DNA of 63,878 bases from Acidobacteriota bacterium (lineage in GTDB: Bacteria; Acidobacteriota; Thermoanaerobaculia; Multivoradales; JAHZIX01): the NCBI GenBank assembly GCA_034211275.1, contig JAXHTF010000014.1, positions 1-63,878 on the forward strand, written 5' to 3'. Positions 25,101 to 33,056 of this stretch are shown piece after piece; position 1 is the stretch's first letter; each line of letters opens with the position of its first letter. The translations under genes and the position numbers were made by a program. The notes under the pieces were generated by a model. That model did no database searches. It had not been told where the DNA came from and saw only the letters and a program-made list of their open reading frames with translations.

Positions 25101-28100
25101 CAGCTCTTCGAAGAGGTCAACACCCTGGAGCTGCTGGTGAGCTATCTCGACGAGGAGATGCCGGCGGACGCCCTGCCCTCCCCGGCGCCGGCGGCTCCGG
25201 CGCCGCAAGCCGCAGCGGCGGCACCGGCGGCGGCCTCTCCTCCGGCTGTTGCTGGGCCGGCAGCTCCGGCGCAGCCCGCGCCCGCTCCGGCAGCCGCCGC
25301 GCCGCCGATGGCGACACCGGTGCAACAGCCTCCCACCGCTCCCGCGCCGAGCCTCCCGGCCCCCGCCGCCTCCGGCTCGGGGGTGGAAGCGCTGGTGCAG
25401 CAGCAGCTGTGGCTGATGCAACAGCAGCTGGAGATGCTGCGCGGCGGCACGGCTTCAGCCAGCCCGGCCCCGGCAAGCCCCGCAGCCGCCGTGCCGCCGG
25501 TGTCCGCGTCCCCGGCACTTCCGACACCTCCGACACCCCAAGCACCGCCGGTGAGCGTGGCGAGCCCGCAAAGCACCAAGAACCCGCCGCCGTCCCCGCC
25601 GCGGGCCTCCACCGCCGGCAGCTCCGCCGAGGACGACGAGCCCAAGGCTTACGGGCCCTACCAGCCCATCGTCCTCGGCTCCACCGACGGGCTGACGGAT
25701 CGCCAGGCGAGCTATCTGCGCGGCTTCATGCAGGACTACAGCCGGCGTACGGCGGAATCCAAGCGGCGGACCCAGGAGCACCGCGCCACCCTCGCCGACA
25801 GCCGCGGCACCATCGGTTTCCGGCGGCTGTGGAAGGAGATCGTCTACCCCATCCTCGGGGATCGGGCCAAGGGCTCGAAGATCTGGGACGTGGACGGCAA
25901 CGAGTACGTGGACGTCTCCCTGGGCTTCGGCCTGCACTACTTCGGCCACTCCCCGGACTTCATCGTCGACGCCCTGCGCGCCCAGCTGGACAAGAACATC
26001 GCCCTGGGGCCGCAGTCGGACCTCGCCGGCGAGGTTTCTCAGCTGGTCTGCGAGCTCACCGGCCTCGACCGCGCCATGTTCTGCAACTCCGGCACCGAGT
26101 CGGTGATGGGGGCCATGCGGGCGGCGCGGGTCTACCGCCGGCGGGACAAGATTGTCATCTTCAACGGCTGCTACCACGGCTGGGCCGACGGCACCCTGGT
26201 GCGCTCCATCGAGCGCGACGGTCAGCTGATCTCGGCGCCGGTGGCGTCCGGCGTGGCGCCGGGAGCGGTGCAGGACGTGATGGTGCTGGAGTACGACGAT
26301 CCGGCGTCCCTGGAGATCATCCGGCGCCATGCCGACGAGTTGGCGGCGGTGATGGTGGAGCCGGTGCCCAGCCGGCGGCCGGATCTGCAGCCGGCGAAAT
26401 TCCTCCGCGAGCTGCGGCGCATCACCGAGGAGACCGGGGTGCTGCTGATCTTCGACGAGATGGTCACCGGCTTCCGGGTCGCCCAGGGCGGCGCCCAGGA
26501 GTGGTTCGGCGTGCAGGCGGATCTGGCCACCTACGGCAAGCTGGTGGCCGGCGGTCTGCCCATCGGGGTCATCGCCGGCAAGGCGCCGGTGATGGACGTC
26601 TTCGACGGCGGACCGTGGAGCTTCGGGGACGATTCCTACCCGCGCTCCCAGAAGATTCTCTTCTCCGGCGCCTTCTTCAAACATCCCCTCACCATGGCGG
26701 CGCTGAAGGCCACCATGGAGCGCATGAAGGAGCAGGGGCCGGAGCTGCAAACCCGCCTCAACCAGCGGGTGGAGGCCCTCACCGGGCGCCTCGACGCGTA
26801 TTTCCAGGAGCATCGGGTGCCGGTGCACACGGTGCGCTACGGCCCTCTCTTCCGCTTCGTCTTCGATCCGCAGCTGCAATTCACCGAGATCTTCACCCAG
26901 CACCTGGTGCACAACGGCATCTTCTACACCGCCGAGACCGGCAATTGCTTCCTCTCCACCGCCCACACGGCGGAGGACGAGGAGAAGATCCTGCAGGGCG
27001 TGCGGCGCACCGTCGAGGGCATGCGGGAGGGCGGCTTGTGGCCCGAGGACCCGGAAGATCCCGACGGCTCCGGCGGTGGCTCGGGAGGGCGCAAGGCCTC
27101 GACCTCCACTAGAAGCTCCGCCGAGAGTACCGTCACGGCCTCGCCGGCGGCGCCGGCCATGGCCTCGTCGGCATCGACCTCGGTGTCGAGCTCAGCGTCG
27201 AGCTCGGCTGGGGCTGGCTCCGGAGTTGGCTCCGGAGCCAAGGCCATGGACTTCGGTCTCTACTATTTCGGCTACTACCCGCCGGAGTACGACGCCGACA
27301 AATACGACCTCATCCTGCGCTCCGCCCGCTTCGCCGACGCCCACGGCTTCAGCGCCCTGCTGCTGCCGGAGCGTCACTTCGACGCCGTCGGTGGTTTTTC
27401 TCCCAACCCGTCGGTGGTGGGGGCGGCGCTGGCGCGGGAGACCCAGCACATCCAGATCCGCGCCGGCAGCGTGGTGCTGCCGCTGCATCATCCGGTGCGG
27501 GTGGCGGAAGAGTGGGCGGTGCTGGACAACCTGGCGGCGGGCCGAGTGGGAGTTTCCGTCGCCTCCGGCTGGCATCACAACGACTTCGTCTTCAACCCCG
27601 ACGCCTACGATCAGCGCCACCAGCTGATGATGGACGGCATCGAGACGGTGCGCGCCCTGTGGCGGGGGGAGGCGGTGCGGGTGCGCGGCGGCGGCGGCGA
27701 GCTGGACGTGCGGCTGCATCCGCTGCCCAGCCGCCCGGACATTCCCCTGTGGCTCACCGCCACCAGCGAGGACACCTTCCGCCGCGCCGCTTCCATCGGC
27801 GTCGGGGTGCTGACCAATCTGCTGGGCCAGCCGCTGCCGGAGCTGCGCCAGCGCATCGCCGTCTATCGCCAGGCTCTCGCCGAGCATGGCTTCGACCCCG
27901 CCTCCGGCACCGTCACGGTGCTCCTCCACACCCTGGTGGGGGACGACGCCGACACGGCCCGGGACGCGGCCTTCGAGGCCTTCCGCAACTATCTCTCGTC
28001 CTCCTTCAACCTGGTGCGCCGCCACGCCCGCAGCGAGGGCCGCAAGGTCGAGCTGGAGGGGCTCTCCGAGCGCGGGGTGGCGAGCTATCTCGACGCCACC

Positions 28101-31100
28101 ACCCGCCGGCTGATGCACACCAGCACCCTCATCGGCAGCCCCGAATCCTGCCGGCCGCTGGTGGAAGAGCTGATGGAGGCCGGTGTCGACGAGATCGCCT
28201 GCTTCGTGGACTTCGGAGTCGGCGGAGAGGTGGCCCTGGCGGGGATGGAGCCGCTGAATCGGCTGCGTCAGTATTACTCCGGGGACAAGTCTGGGGCCGG
28301 CTCCGAGCCCGGCGGCGCGGTGAAAGTCTCCGTTCCGGCCCAGCCTGAGGCTCCGATGCAGGCCCCCATGGCATCCGGCCAGCGGGGCCTGTGGGTGCTG
28401 GCTCAGATGGGAGAGGACGCCAGCCGCGCCTACAACGAGTCGGTGGCCTTCCATCTCCACGGTCCGTTCCAGCTGCGGGCCATGGGGCGGGCTCTCCAGC
28501 GGGTGGTGGACCGCCACGAGTCGCTGCGGTCGACCTTCGACGCCGACGGCCGACACCAGCGCATCGCGCCGTCCTTGACCATCGAGCTGCCGCTGATGGA
28601 TCTTTCGGCGCTGCCGGAGGAGCAGCGGCAGCAACGCCTCCGGCGCTTCCTGGAAGAACAGGCGCTGGAGACCTTCGACCTCGAGGCGGGACCCCTGGTG
28701 CGGGCTCAGGTGGCGCGGCTCAGCGCCGACTATCACGTGATGGTCTTCACCACCCATCACATCGTCATCGACGGTCATTCCTTCGGCGTCGTGCTGCGGG
28801 AGCTGGGGGCCGCCTACTCGGCCTTCTTCGCCGGCGGTGAGCCGAATCTGCCTCAGCCCCAGCCCTTCCGGGACTTCCTCCAGAAGGTCGAGGAGCAGGG
28901 GGGCGAGGCGGCCCGGGAGAAGGCTCAGGCCTATTGGCTGGAGCAATTCGCCGACGGCGTGCCGTCCCTGGAGCTGCCCACGGACCATCCCCGGCCGCCG
29001 GTGCAGACCTTCCACGGCGACCGCCTGCGATATCCCCTGGACGCCGAGCTCTACGCCGCCGTCAAGGCCGCCGGCATCGCCACCGGCTCGACCCTCTACA
29101 TGGTGCTGCTCACCGCCTTCAAGGTGCTGCTCCATCGCCTCACCGGGCAGCGGGACCTGGTGCTGGGGGTGGACGCCGTGGACAAGTTGAGCATCGACGC
29201 CAAGGCGTTGGTGGGCTTCGCCGTGAACCCGTTGCCGCTGCGCAGCAGGCTCTCGGGGAACCCCACCTTTCGCGAGCTCCTGGGCGTCACCAAGCGGCAG
29301 GTGATGGAGGGCTATCAGCACCAGCGCTACTCCTTCGGCGACCTGGTCCAGCAGCTCGGACTGCTGCATCAAGACCGCAGCCGGCCGGTGCTCTACGCCG
29401 CCTCCTTCAACATGGACAACGTCGGCTCGACGCCCCTCGAGGGCCTCGACGTGGAGGTGATCAACAATCCGCCCCGGGCGGCTCGCTTCGAGTTCGGCTT
29501 CAACGTGCTGGACTCGGGCCGGGACATCCTGGTGGAGTGCGAGCTCAACACCGACCTCTTCCACCGCACCACGGCGCTCCGCTGGCTCGACGGCTACCGG
29601 GCTTTGCTGGAGGCTTTGGCCCGGGATCCGGAGCAGCGAATCTTCGATCTGCCCCTGGTTCCCGCCGTCGCCCGCCACCAGCAACTGGTGGAGTGGAACG
29701 ACACTCACCGCGCTTGGGATCTGGATCAGCGCACCTTCCTGGACCTCTTCGCCGAGGCTGCGGAGCGCCGCTCCCGGGCTCTGGCGGCGGTGTGCGGCGA
29801 GGAGCGCTGGACCTACTCCCGGCTGGAGCGGGAGAGCCGGGCGGTGGCCCAGGCCCTGGCGGCCCGGGGAGTGGGGCCGGGAACGGTGGTGGCGTTGCTG
29901 GGAGAGCGTGGCCTGGGGCTGCTCAACGCCATCCTCGGTGTGTTGCGGGCCGGCGGCGCCTACCTGCCGCTGGATCCCCATCATCCGCCGGCACGGCTGG
30001 CGCGGATCCTGGAGCGTAGCGGCGCCGCGGTGGCGGTGGCAGTGGCGGAGCTGGAGCCGGTCTTGGGGCAAGCCTTGGAAGAATTCTCCCAGGAGGCCGG
30101 CACCGCCCCGCCGGAGCGCACTACCGTCGAAGCCCTGACCCGGGAGGGAGCCGAGGAGCACCCGCTGCGGGCTCCCGTGCCGTCGGATCTGGCCTACGTG
30201 ATCTTCACCTCCGGCTCCACCGGCGTGCCCAAGGGGGTGATGGTGGAGCACCGCGGGATGCTCAACCACCTGCTGGCCAAGGTCGAGGATCTGGCGCTGA
30301 GCGAAGACGACACGGTGGCCCAGACCGCCTCCCAATGCTTCGACATTTCGGTTTGGCAATTCCTCGCACCGCTGGCCGTCGGCGGCCGGGTGGAGATCTT
30401 CCCCGACGAGGTGGCCCACGACGCCGAGCGCTTGCTGGCGGCGCTGCAGGAGCGGCGGGTGAATATCTTCGAGACCGTGCCGTCGCTGCTGCGGGTGTTG
30501 CTGCAGCAGGCCGTGGCCCAAGACGCCACCCTACCCAAGCTGCGGTGGCTGCTGTCCACCGGTGAAGCCCTCTCCGACGAGCTCTGCCGGGAATGGCTGG
30601 AACGCTTCCCGGCGATCCCGATGGTCAACGCCTACGGCCCCACCGAATGCTCCGACGACGTCACCCATGCGGTGCTGCGGGCCGGCGCATCGGCATCGGC
30701 ATCGACTCCTACCCCAACCCTGGGGCGGGTCATCGCCAACACCGGCCTGTACCTCCTCGACGCCCACCAGCGGCCGCTGCCGGCGGGGGTGGTGGGGGAG
30801 CTGTGCGCCGGTGGTGAAGGGGTGGGCCGCGGCTACCTCGACGATCCCCGCCGCACCGCCACCGCCTTTGTGCCGGATCCCTTCTATCCCCGCGCCGGAG
30901 CCCGCATGTACCGAACCGGCGACCTGGTGCGGGCCTTGCCCGACGGCCGCTTCGAATTCCTCGGCCGGCGGGATCATCAGGTGAAGGTGCGCGGTCATCG
31001 CATCGAGTTGGGGGAGGTGGAGTCGGTGCTGCTGGGGCATCCTGCGGTGGCGGAAGCGGTGGTGGTGGTGCGGGATCTGGGCGCCGGCGGTGACCAGCTG

Positions 31101-32993
31101 GTGGCCTACGCCGTCCCCCGCCCCGGGCGCGCGCCGAGCTCCGACGAGCTGCGGGACTTCATCCGCGGCCGGCTGCCGGGGTACATGGTGCCGGCGGCGA
31201 TGATGCTGCTGCCGGCCATGCCCCTCAACACCAGCGGCAAGATCGACCGCAAAGCCCTGCCGGAGCCGGAAGACCTGGTGGCCGAGGCGGGCCCCACCGG
31301 CGGTGCCGCCCAGGACTCGGAGACCGAGTTGGTGGCGGGGGTGTGGGCGGAGGTTCTAGGGCGCGAGGCGGTGGGCGCCGGCGGTGACTTCTTCGAGCTC
31401 GGCGGCCACTCGCTGCTGGCCACCCAGGCGGTGTCGCGGCTGCGCGCCCTCTTCGGCATCGAGATCTCCCTGCGCCAGCTCTTCGAGACGCCGACCCCGG
31501 CGGCCATGGCGCGGCGGGTGCGAGAGCAGCGCAGTGAGGGCAGCGGCCTGGTGCCGCCGCCGCTGGAACCGGTCTCCCGGGACGGGGAGCTCCCCCTCTC
31601 CTTCGCCCAGCAGCGGCTGTGGTTCTTCGAGCAGCTGGAGGAGGACAGCACCGCCTACAGCCTTCCCGAGGCGCTGCGGCTGGAGGGGCCCCTGGACGTG
31701 GCGGCGCTGGCGGCGAGCCTGCGGCAGCTGCAGCAGCGCCACGAGGTGTTGCGCACCACCTTCCCGGAGGAGGACGGCAAGCCCCGCCAGCACATCGCGC
31801 CGGAGCCCCTCATGGATCTGCCGGTGGTCAGCCTGGAAGCGCTCCCCGAGAGCGTCTGGGAAATCCACCTACGGCAGCTGGCGGAGCGCGAAGCCATCCG
31901 CCCCTTCGATCTCGAGGCGGGGCCGCTGATGCGGGCGATCCTGGTGCGGCTGGACGACCAGCGCCACGCCATCCTCTTCACCATGCATCACATCATCAGC
32001 GACGGTTGGTCGGTGGCGGTCCTGGTGCGGGAGGTGGGGGAGCTCTACGCCGCTCGGGTGGCGCAGCGCCGGCCGCGCCTGCGGCCGCTGCCGGTGCAAT
32101 ACGCGGACTTCGCGGTGTGGCAGCGCAGCTGGCTTCAGGGGGAGGCTTTGGAGCGCCAGCTGAGCTATTGGCGGCGACAGCTGGCGGGGGCTCCTACCCT
32201 CCTCGAGCTGCCCACCGACCGGCCGCGGCCGGAGGTACAGCGCTTTGCCGGCGCGACGCGCTCCTTCGAGCTCTCCGAAGATCTCTCCCGCGGTTTCCGG
32301 CAGCTGGCCCGGGAGTCGGAGGTGACTCATTTCATGGCCCTGCTGGCGGCCTACCAGGTGCTCCTCCACCTCGCCTCCGGGCAGCCGGACGTGCTGGTGG
32401 GCACGCCGGTGGCGGGGCGCACGGCGGTGGAGACGGAGGGGCTCATCGGTTTCTTCGCCAACCTCCTGGTGCTGCGCGGCCGTTTCGGCGAGGAGCTGAG
32501 CTTCCGCCGAGTGCTGGAGCAGACCCGACAGCTGACCCTGGGCGCCGCCAGCCACCAGGACCTACCCTTCGACAAGTTGGTGGAGGAGTTGGGGGTGGAG
32601 CGCTCCCTGGCCCACAACACCCTCTTCCAGGCCACCTTCACCTTCGACAACGTGCCCCGGGAGGCGGTGACCTTCGAGGGGCTGACCTTCGTTCCGGTGG
32701 AGGCGGAGGTGCAGCGCTCGCCCTACGACCTCAACCTCATCGTCGGCCGGGTCGAGCCCACCATCGCCGGTGCCTTCCAATACAAGACCGATCTCTTTGA
32801 CGGCGCCACCGTCGAAGGGTGGATCGACCGATTCCGGGAGCTGGTGGAGAAGGTCGTGGCGGAGCCGGAGGTGCGGCTCGCGGAGCTGCGACGCTGGTAT
32901 CGCCAGAGCACCGAGCGGGGGCAGCGGGGCCAGCGCAAGGAGCGCAAGGCGGACCTGCGGAGCAAGCTGCTGAAGAGTCTGCGCAGTGCGTGA
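22125..32993 (+). CDS. Hybrid PKS-NRPS: KS-AT-ACP-AMT-LLM-C-A-PCP-C
   Basis: This protein of about 3622 residues extends the chain by one malonyl unit and one amino acid. The ketosynthase is complete (Cys189, His325, His365). The acyltransferase (Ser652 in GHSVGEY) has HAFH at 750-753, the malonyl-type motif. The ACP Ser is at 971. No KR, DH, ER or C-methyltransferase is visible. After an Ala/Pro-rich linker (~1005-1175) comes a glutamate-1-semialdehyde-aminotransferase-like domain (~1180-1645; PLP Lys1472 in YGKLVAGG, FDEMVTGF). A Ser/Ala/Gly-rich linker follows, then a luciferase-like FMN monooxygenase (~1708-2045). Next are C (HHIVIDGHS near 2212), A (~2530-3050, code about DIWELTADDK, unassigned), PCP (near 3092) and a final C (HHIISDGWS near 3288). 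The AMT-monooxygenase pair matches microginin/puwainaphycin-type synthases that make alpha-hydroxy-beta-amino acids. The start has AGGAG 7 bases upstream. The C-terminus is basic. Confidence 0.94.
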   Translation: MSGRSNHEAPPVPVPEIEDAVAVVGLACRFPGAGDPQELWQLLREGREGILPLSPEELRSAGVDPASLDANHVAVASAVEGIDRFDAPFFGFSPREAEITDPQQRVFLECAWQALEDSGYDPRSYGGSIGVFAGTNLSSYLFELFAHPRAMEAMGRYRTLLGNDKDHLPTMVSYRLDLRGPSLNVQTACSTSLVAVHLACQSLLDGECSMALAGGAALAARQKTGYQYQRGGIYSPDGHCRPFDADAQGTVPGNGVGVVVLKPLAAALEDGDAIRAVILGSAINNDGAGKVGYTAPSVEGQVRVIAEALAVAGIDAETVEYVEGHGTGTELGDPIEVAALRQALEAAGAAEGRCALGSIKSNLGHLDAAAGVAGLIKTVLALEHGELVPSLHFRRPNPKLDLGERLYVNVETTPWPRRDEAPRRAGVSSFGIGGTNAHAVLQEPPVQEPSGAGRELQLLVLSARTESALEAVTDRLSQRLTEELERPSSFAPEEGRRRLADIAFTLAVGRTAFAHRRTLVAADLGEAREILQQRDAGSEARGLRSRHQEAGHRPVAFLFPGQGSQFPAMAAQLYAAEEVFRRHLDRCLEILGEELGGKLRSLLLEAPAGDEEAAAALERTELTQPALFCVEYALAQLWQEWGVVPEALLGHSVGEYVAACLAGVFSLENALVLVAARGRLMASAEAGSMLSVPLEEDDLARRLEGFPGVELAVVNGPRRCVAAGPADAVAALAEALAGDGVKARPLRTSHAFHTAMMEPAVEPFRRQLEGLELQPPRIPFLSNLSGTWIRPEEAVDPEYWVAQLRRPVRFGAGLEELLQEPRRILLEVGPGATLSTLARPRRIHPDQQVVLSSMPHPRQDTPHLRHLLDALGQLWAAGAPVAWTGVYQGQRRHRLPLPTYPFERRRHWVEGPTPAAHLETVMPDEATTDQAAPARRERILPVLLELVQELTGLEPQQVDLQANFLEVGLDSLMLIRATEDIEKSFGVTMSVVQLFEEVNTLELLVSYLDEEMPADALPSPAPAAPAPQAAAAAPAAASPPAVAGPAAPAQPAPAPAAAAPPMATPVQQPPTAPAPSLPAPAASGSGVEALVQQQLWLMQQQLEMLRGGTASASPAPASPAAAVPPVSASPALPTPPTPQAPPVSVASPQSTKNPPPSPPRASTAGSSAEDDEPKAYGPYQPIVLGSTDGLTDRQASYLRGFMQDYSRRTAESKRRTQEHRATLADSRGTIGFRRLWKEIVYPILGDRAKGSKIWDVDGNEYVDVSLGFGLHYFGHSPDFIVDALRAQLDKNIALGPQSDLAGEVSQLVCELTGLDRAMFCNSGTESVMGAMRAARVYRRRDKIVIFNGCYHGWADGTLVRSIERDGQLISAPVASGVAPGAVQDVMVLEYDDPASLEIIRRHADELAAVMVEPVPSRRPDLQPAKFLRELRRITEETGVLLIFDEMVTGFRVAQGGAQEWFGVQADLATYGKLVAGGLPIGVIAGKAPVMDVFDGGPWSFGDDSYPRSQKILFSGAFFKHPLTMAALKATMERMKEQGPELQTRLNQRVEALTGRLDAYFQEHRVPVHTVRYGPLFRFVFDPQLQFTEIFTQHLVHNGIFYTAETGNCFLSTAHTAEDEEKILQGVRRTVEGMREGGLWPEDPEDPDGSGGGSGGRKASTSTRSSAESTVTASPAAPAMASSASTSVSSSASSSAGAGSGVGSGAKAMDFGLYYFGYYPPEYDADKYDLILRSARFADAHGFSALLLPERHFDAVGGFSPNPSVVGAALARETQHIQIRAGSVVLPLHHPVRVAEEWAVLDNLAAGRVGVSVASGWHHNDFVFNPDAYDQRHQLMMDGIETVRALWRGEAVRVRGGGGELDVRLHPLPSRPDIPLWLTATSEDTFRRAASIGVGVLTNLLGQPLPELRQRIAVYRQALAEHGFDPASGTVTVLLHTLVGDDADTARDAAFEAFRNYLSSSFNLVRRHARSEGRKVELEGLSERGVASYLDATTRRLMHTSTLIGSPESCRPLVEELMEAGVDEIACFVDFGVGGEVALAGMEPLNRLRQYYSGDKSGAGSEPGGAVKVSVPAQPEAPMQAPMASGQRGLWVLAQMGEDASRAYNESVAFHLHGPFQLRAMGRALQRVVDRHESLRSTFDADGRHQRIAPSLTIELPLMDLSALPEEQRQQRLRRFLEEQALETFDLEAGPLVRAQVARLSADYHVMVFTTHHIVIDGHSFGVVLRELGAAYSAFFAGGEPNLPQPQPFRDFLQKVEEQGGEAAREKAQAYWLEQFADGVPSLELPTDHPRPPVQTFHGDRLRYPLDAELYAAVKAAGIATGSTLYMVLLTAFKVLLHRLTGQRDLVLGVDAVDKLSIDAKALVGFAVNPLPLRSRLSGNPTFRELLGVTKRQVMEGYQHQRYSFGDLVQQLGLLHQDRSRPVLYAASFNMDNVGSTPLEGLDVEVINNPPRAARFEFGFNVLDSGRDILVECELNTDLFHRTTALRWLDGYRALLEALARDPEQRIFDLPLVPAVARHQQLVEWNDTHRAWDLDQRTFLDLFAEAAERRSRALAAVCGEERWTYSRLERESRAVAQALAARGVGPGTVVALLGERGLGLLNAILGVLRAGGAYLPLDPHHPPARLARILERSGAAVAVAVAELEPVLGQALEEFSQEAGTAPPERTTVEALTREGAEEHPLRAPVPSDLAYVIFTSGSTGVPKGVMVEHRGMLNHLLAKVEDLALSEDDTVAQTASQCFDISVWQFLAPLAVGGRVEIFPDEVAHDAERLLAALQERRVNIFETVPSLLRVLLQQAVAQDATLPKLRWLLSTGEALSDELCREWLERFPAIPMVNAYGPTECSDDVTHAVLRAGASASASTPTPTLGRVIANTGLYLLDAHQRPLPAGVVGELCAGGEGVGRGYLDDPRRTATAFVPDPFYPRAGARMYRTGDLVRALPDGRFEFLGRRDHQVKVRGHRIELGEVESVLLGHPAVAEAVVVVRDLGAGGDQLVAYAVPRPGRAPSSDELRDFIRGRLPGYMVPAAMMLLPAMPLNTSGKIDRKALPEPEDLVAEAGPTGGAAQDSETELVAGVWAEVLGREAVGAGGDFFELGGHSLLATQAVSRLRALFGIEISLRQLFETPTPAAMARRVREQRSEGSGLVPPPLEPVSRDGELPLSFAQQRLWFFEQLEEDSTAYSLPEALRLEGPLDVAALAASLRQLQQRHEVLRTTFPEEDGKPRQHIAPEPLMDLPVVSLEALPESVWEIHLRQLAEREAIRPFDLEAGPLMRAILVRLDDQRHAILFTMHHIISDGWSVAVLVREVGELYAARVAQRRPRLRPLPVQYADFAVWQRSWLQGEALERQLSYWRRQLAGAPTLLELPTDRPRPEVQRFAGATRSFELSEDLSRGFRQLARESEVTHFMALLAAYQVLLHLASGQPDVLVGTPVAGRTAVETEGLIGFFANLLVLRGRFGEELSFRRVLEQTRQLTLGAASHQDLPFDKLVEELGVERSLAHNTLFQATFTFDNVPREAVTFEGLTFVPVEAEVQRSPYDLNLIVGRVEPTIAGAFQYKTDLFDGATVEGWIDRFRELVEKVVAEPEVRLAELRRWYRQSTERGQRGQRKERKADLRSKLLKSLRSA

Positions 32994-33056
32994 GGCTAGA
33001 GACATGTGGAGTAGGGGAGATGTGGAGCGGCGGAATGTGCGGGAGGAGTTAGAGCG

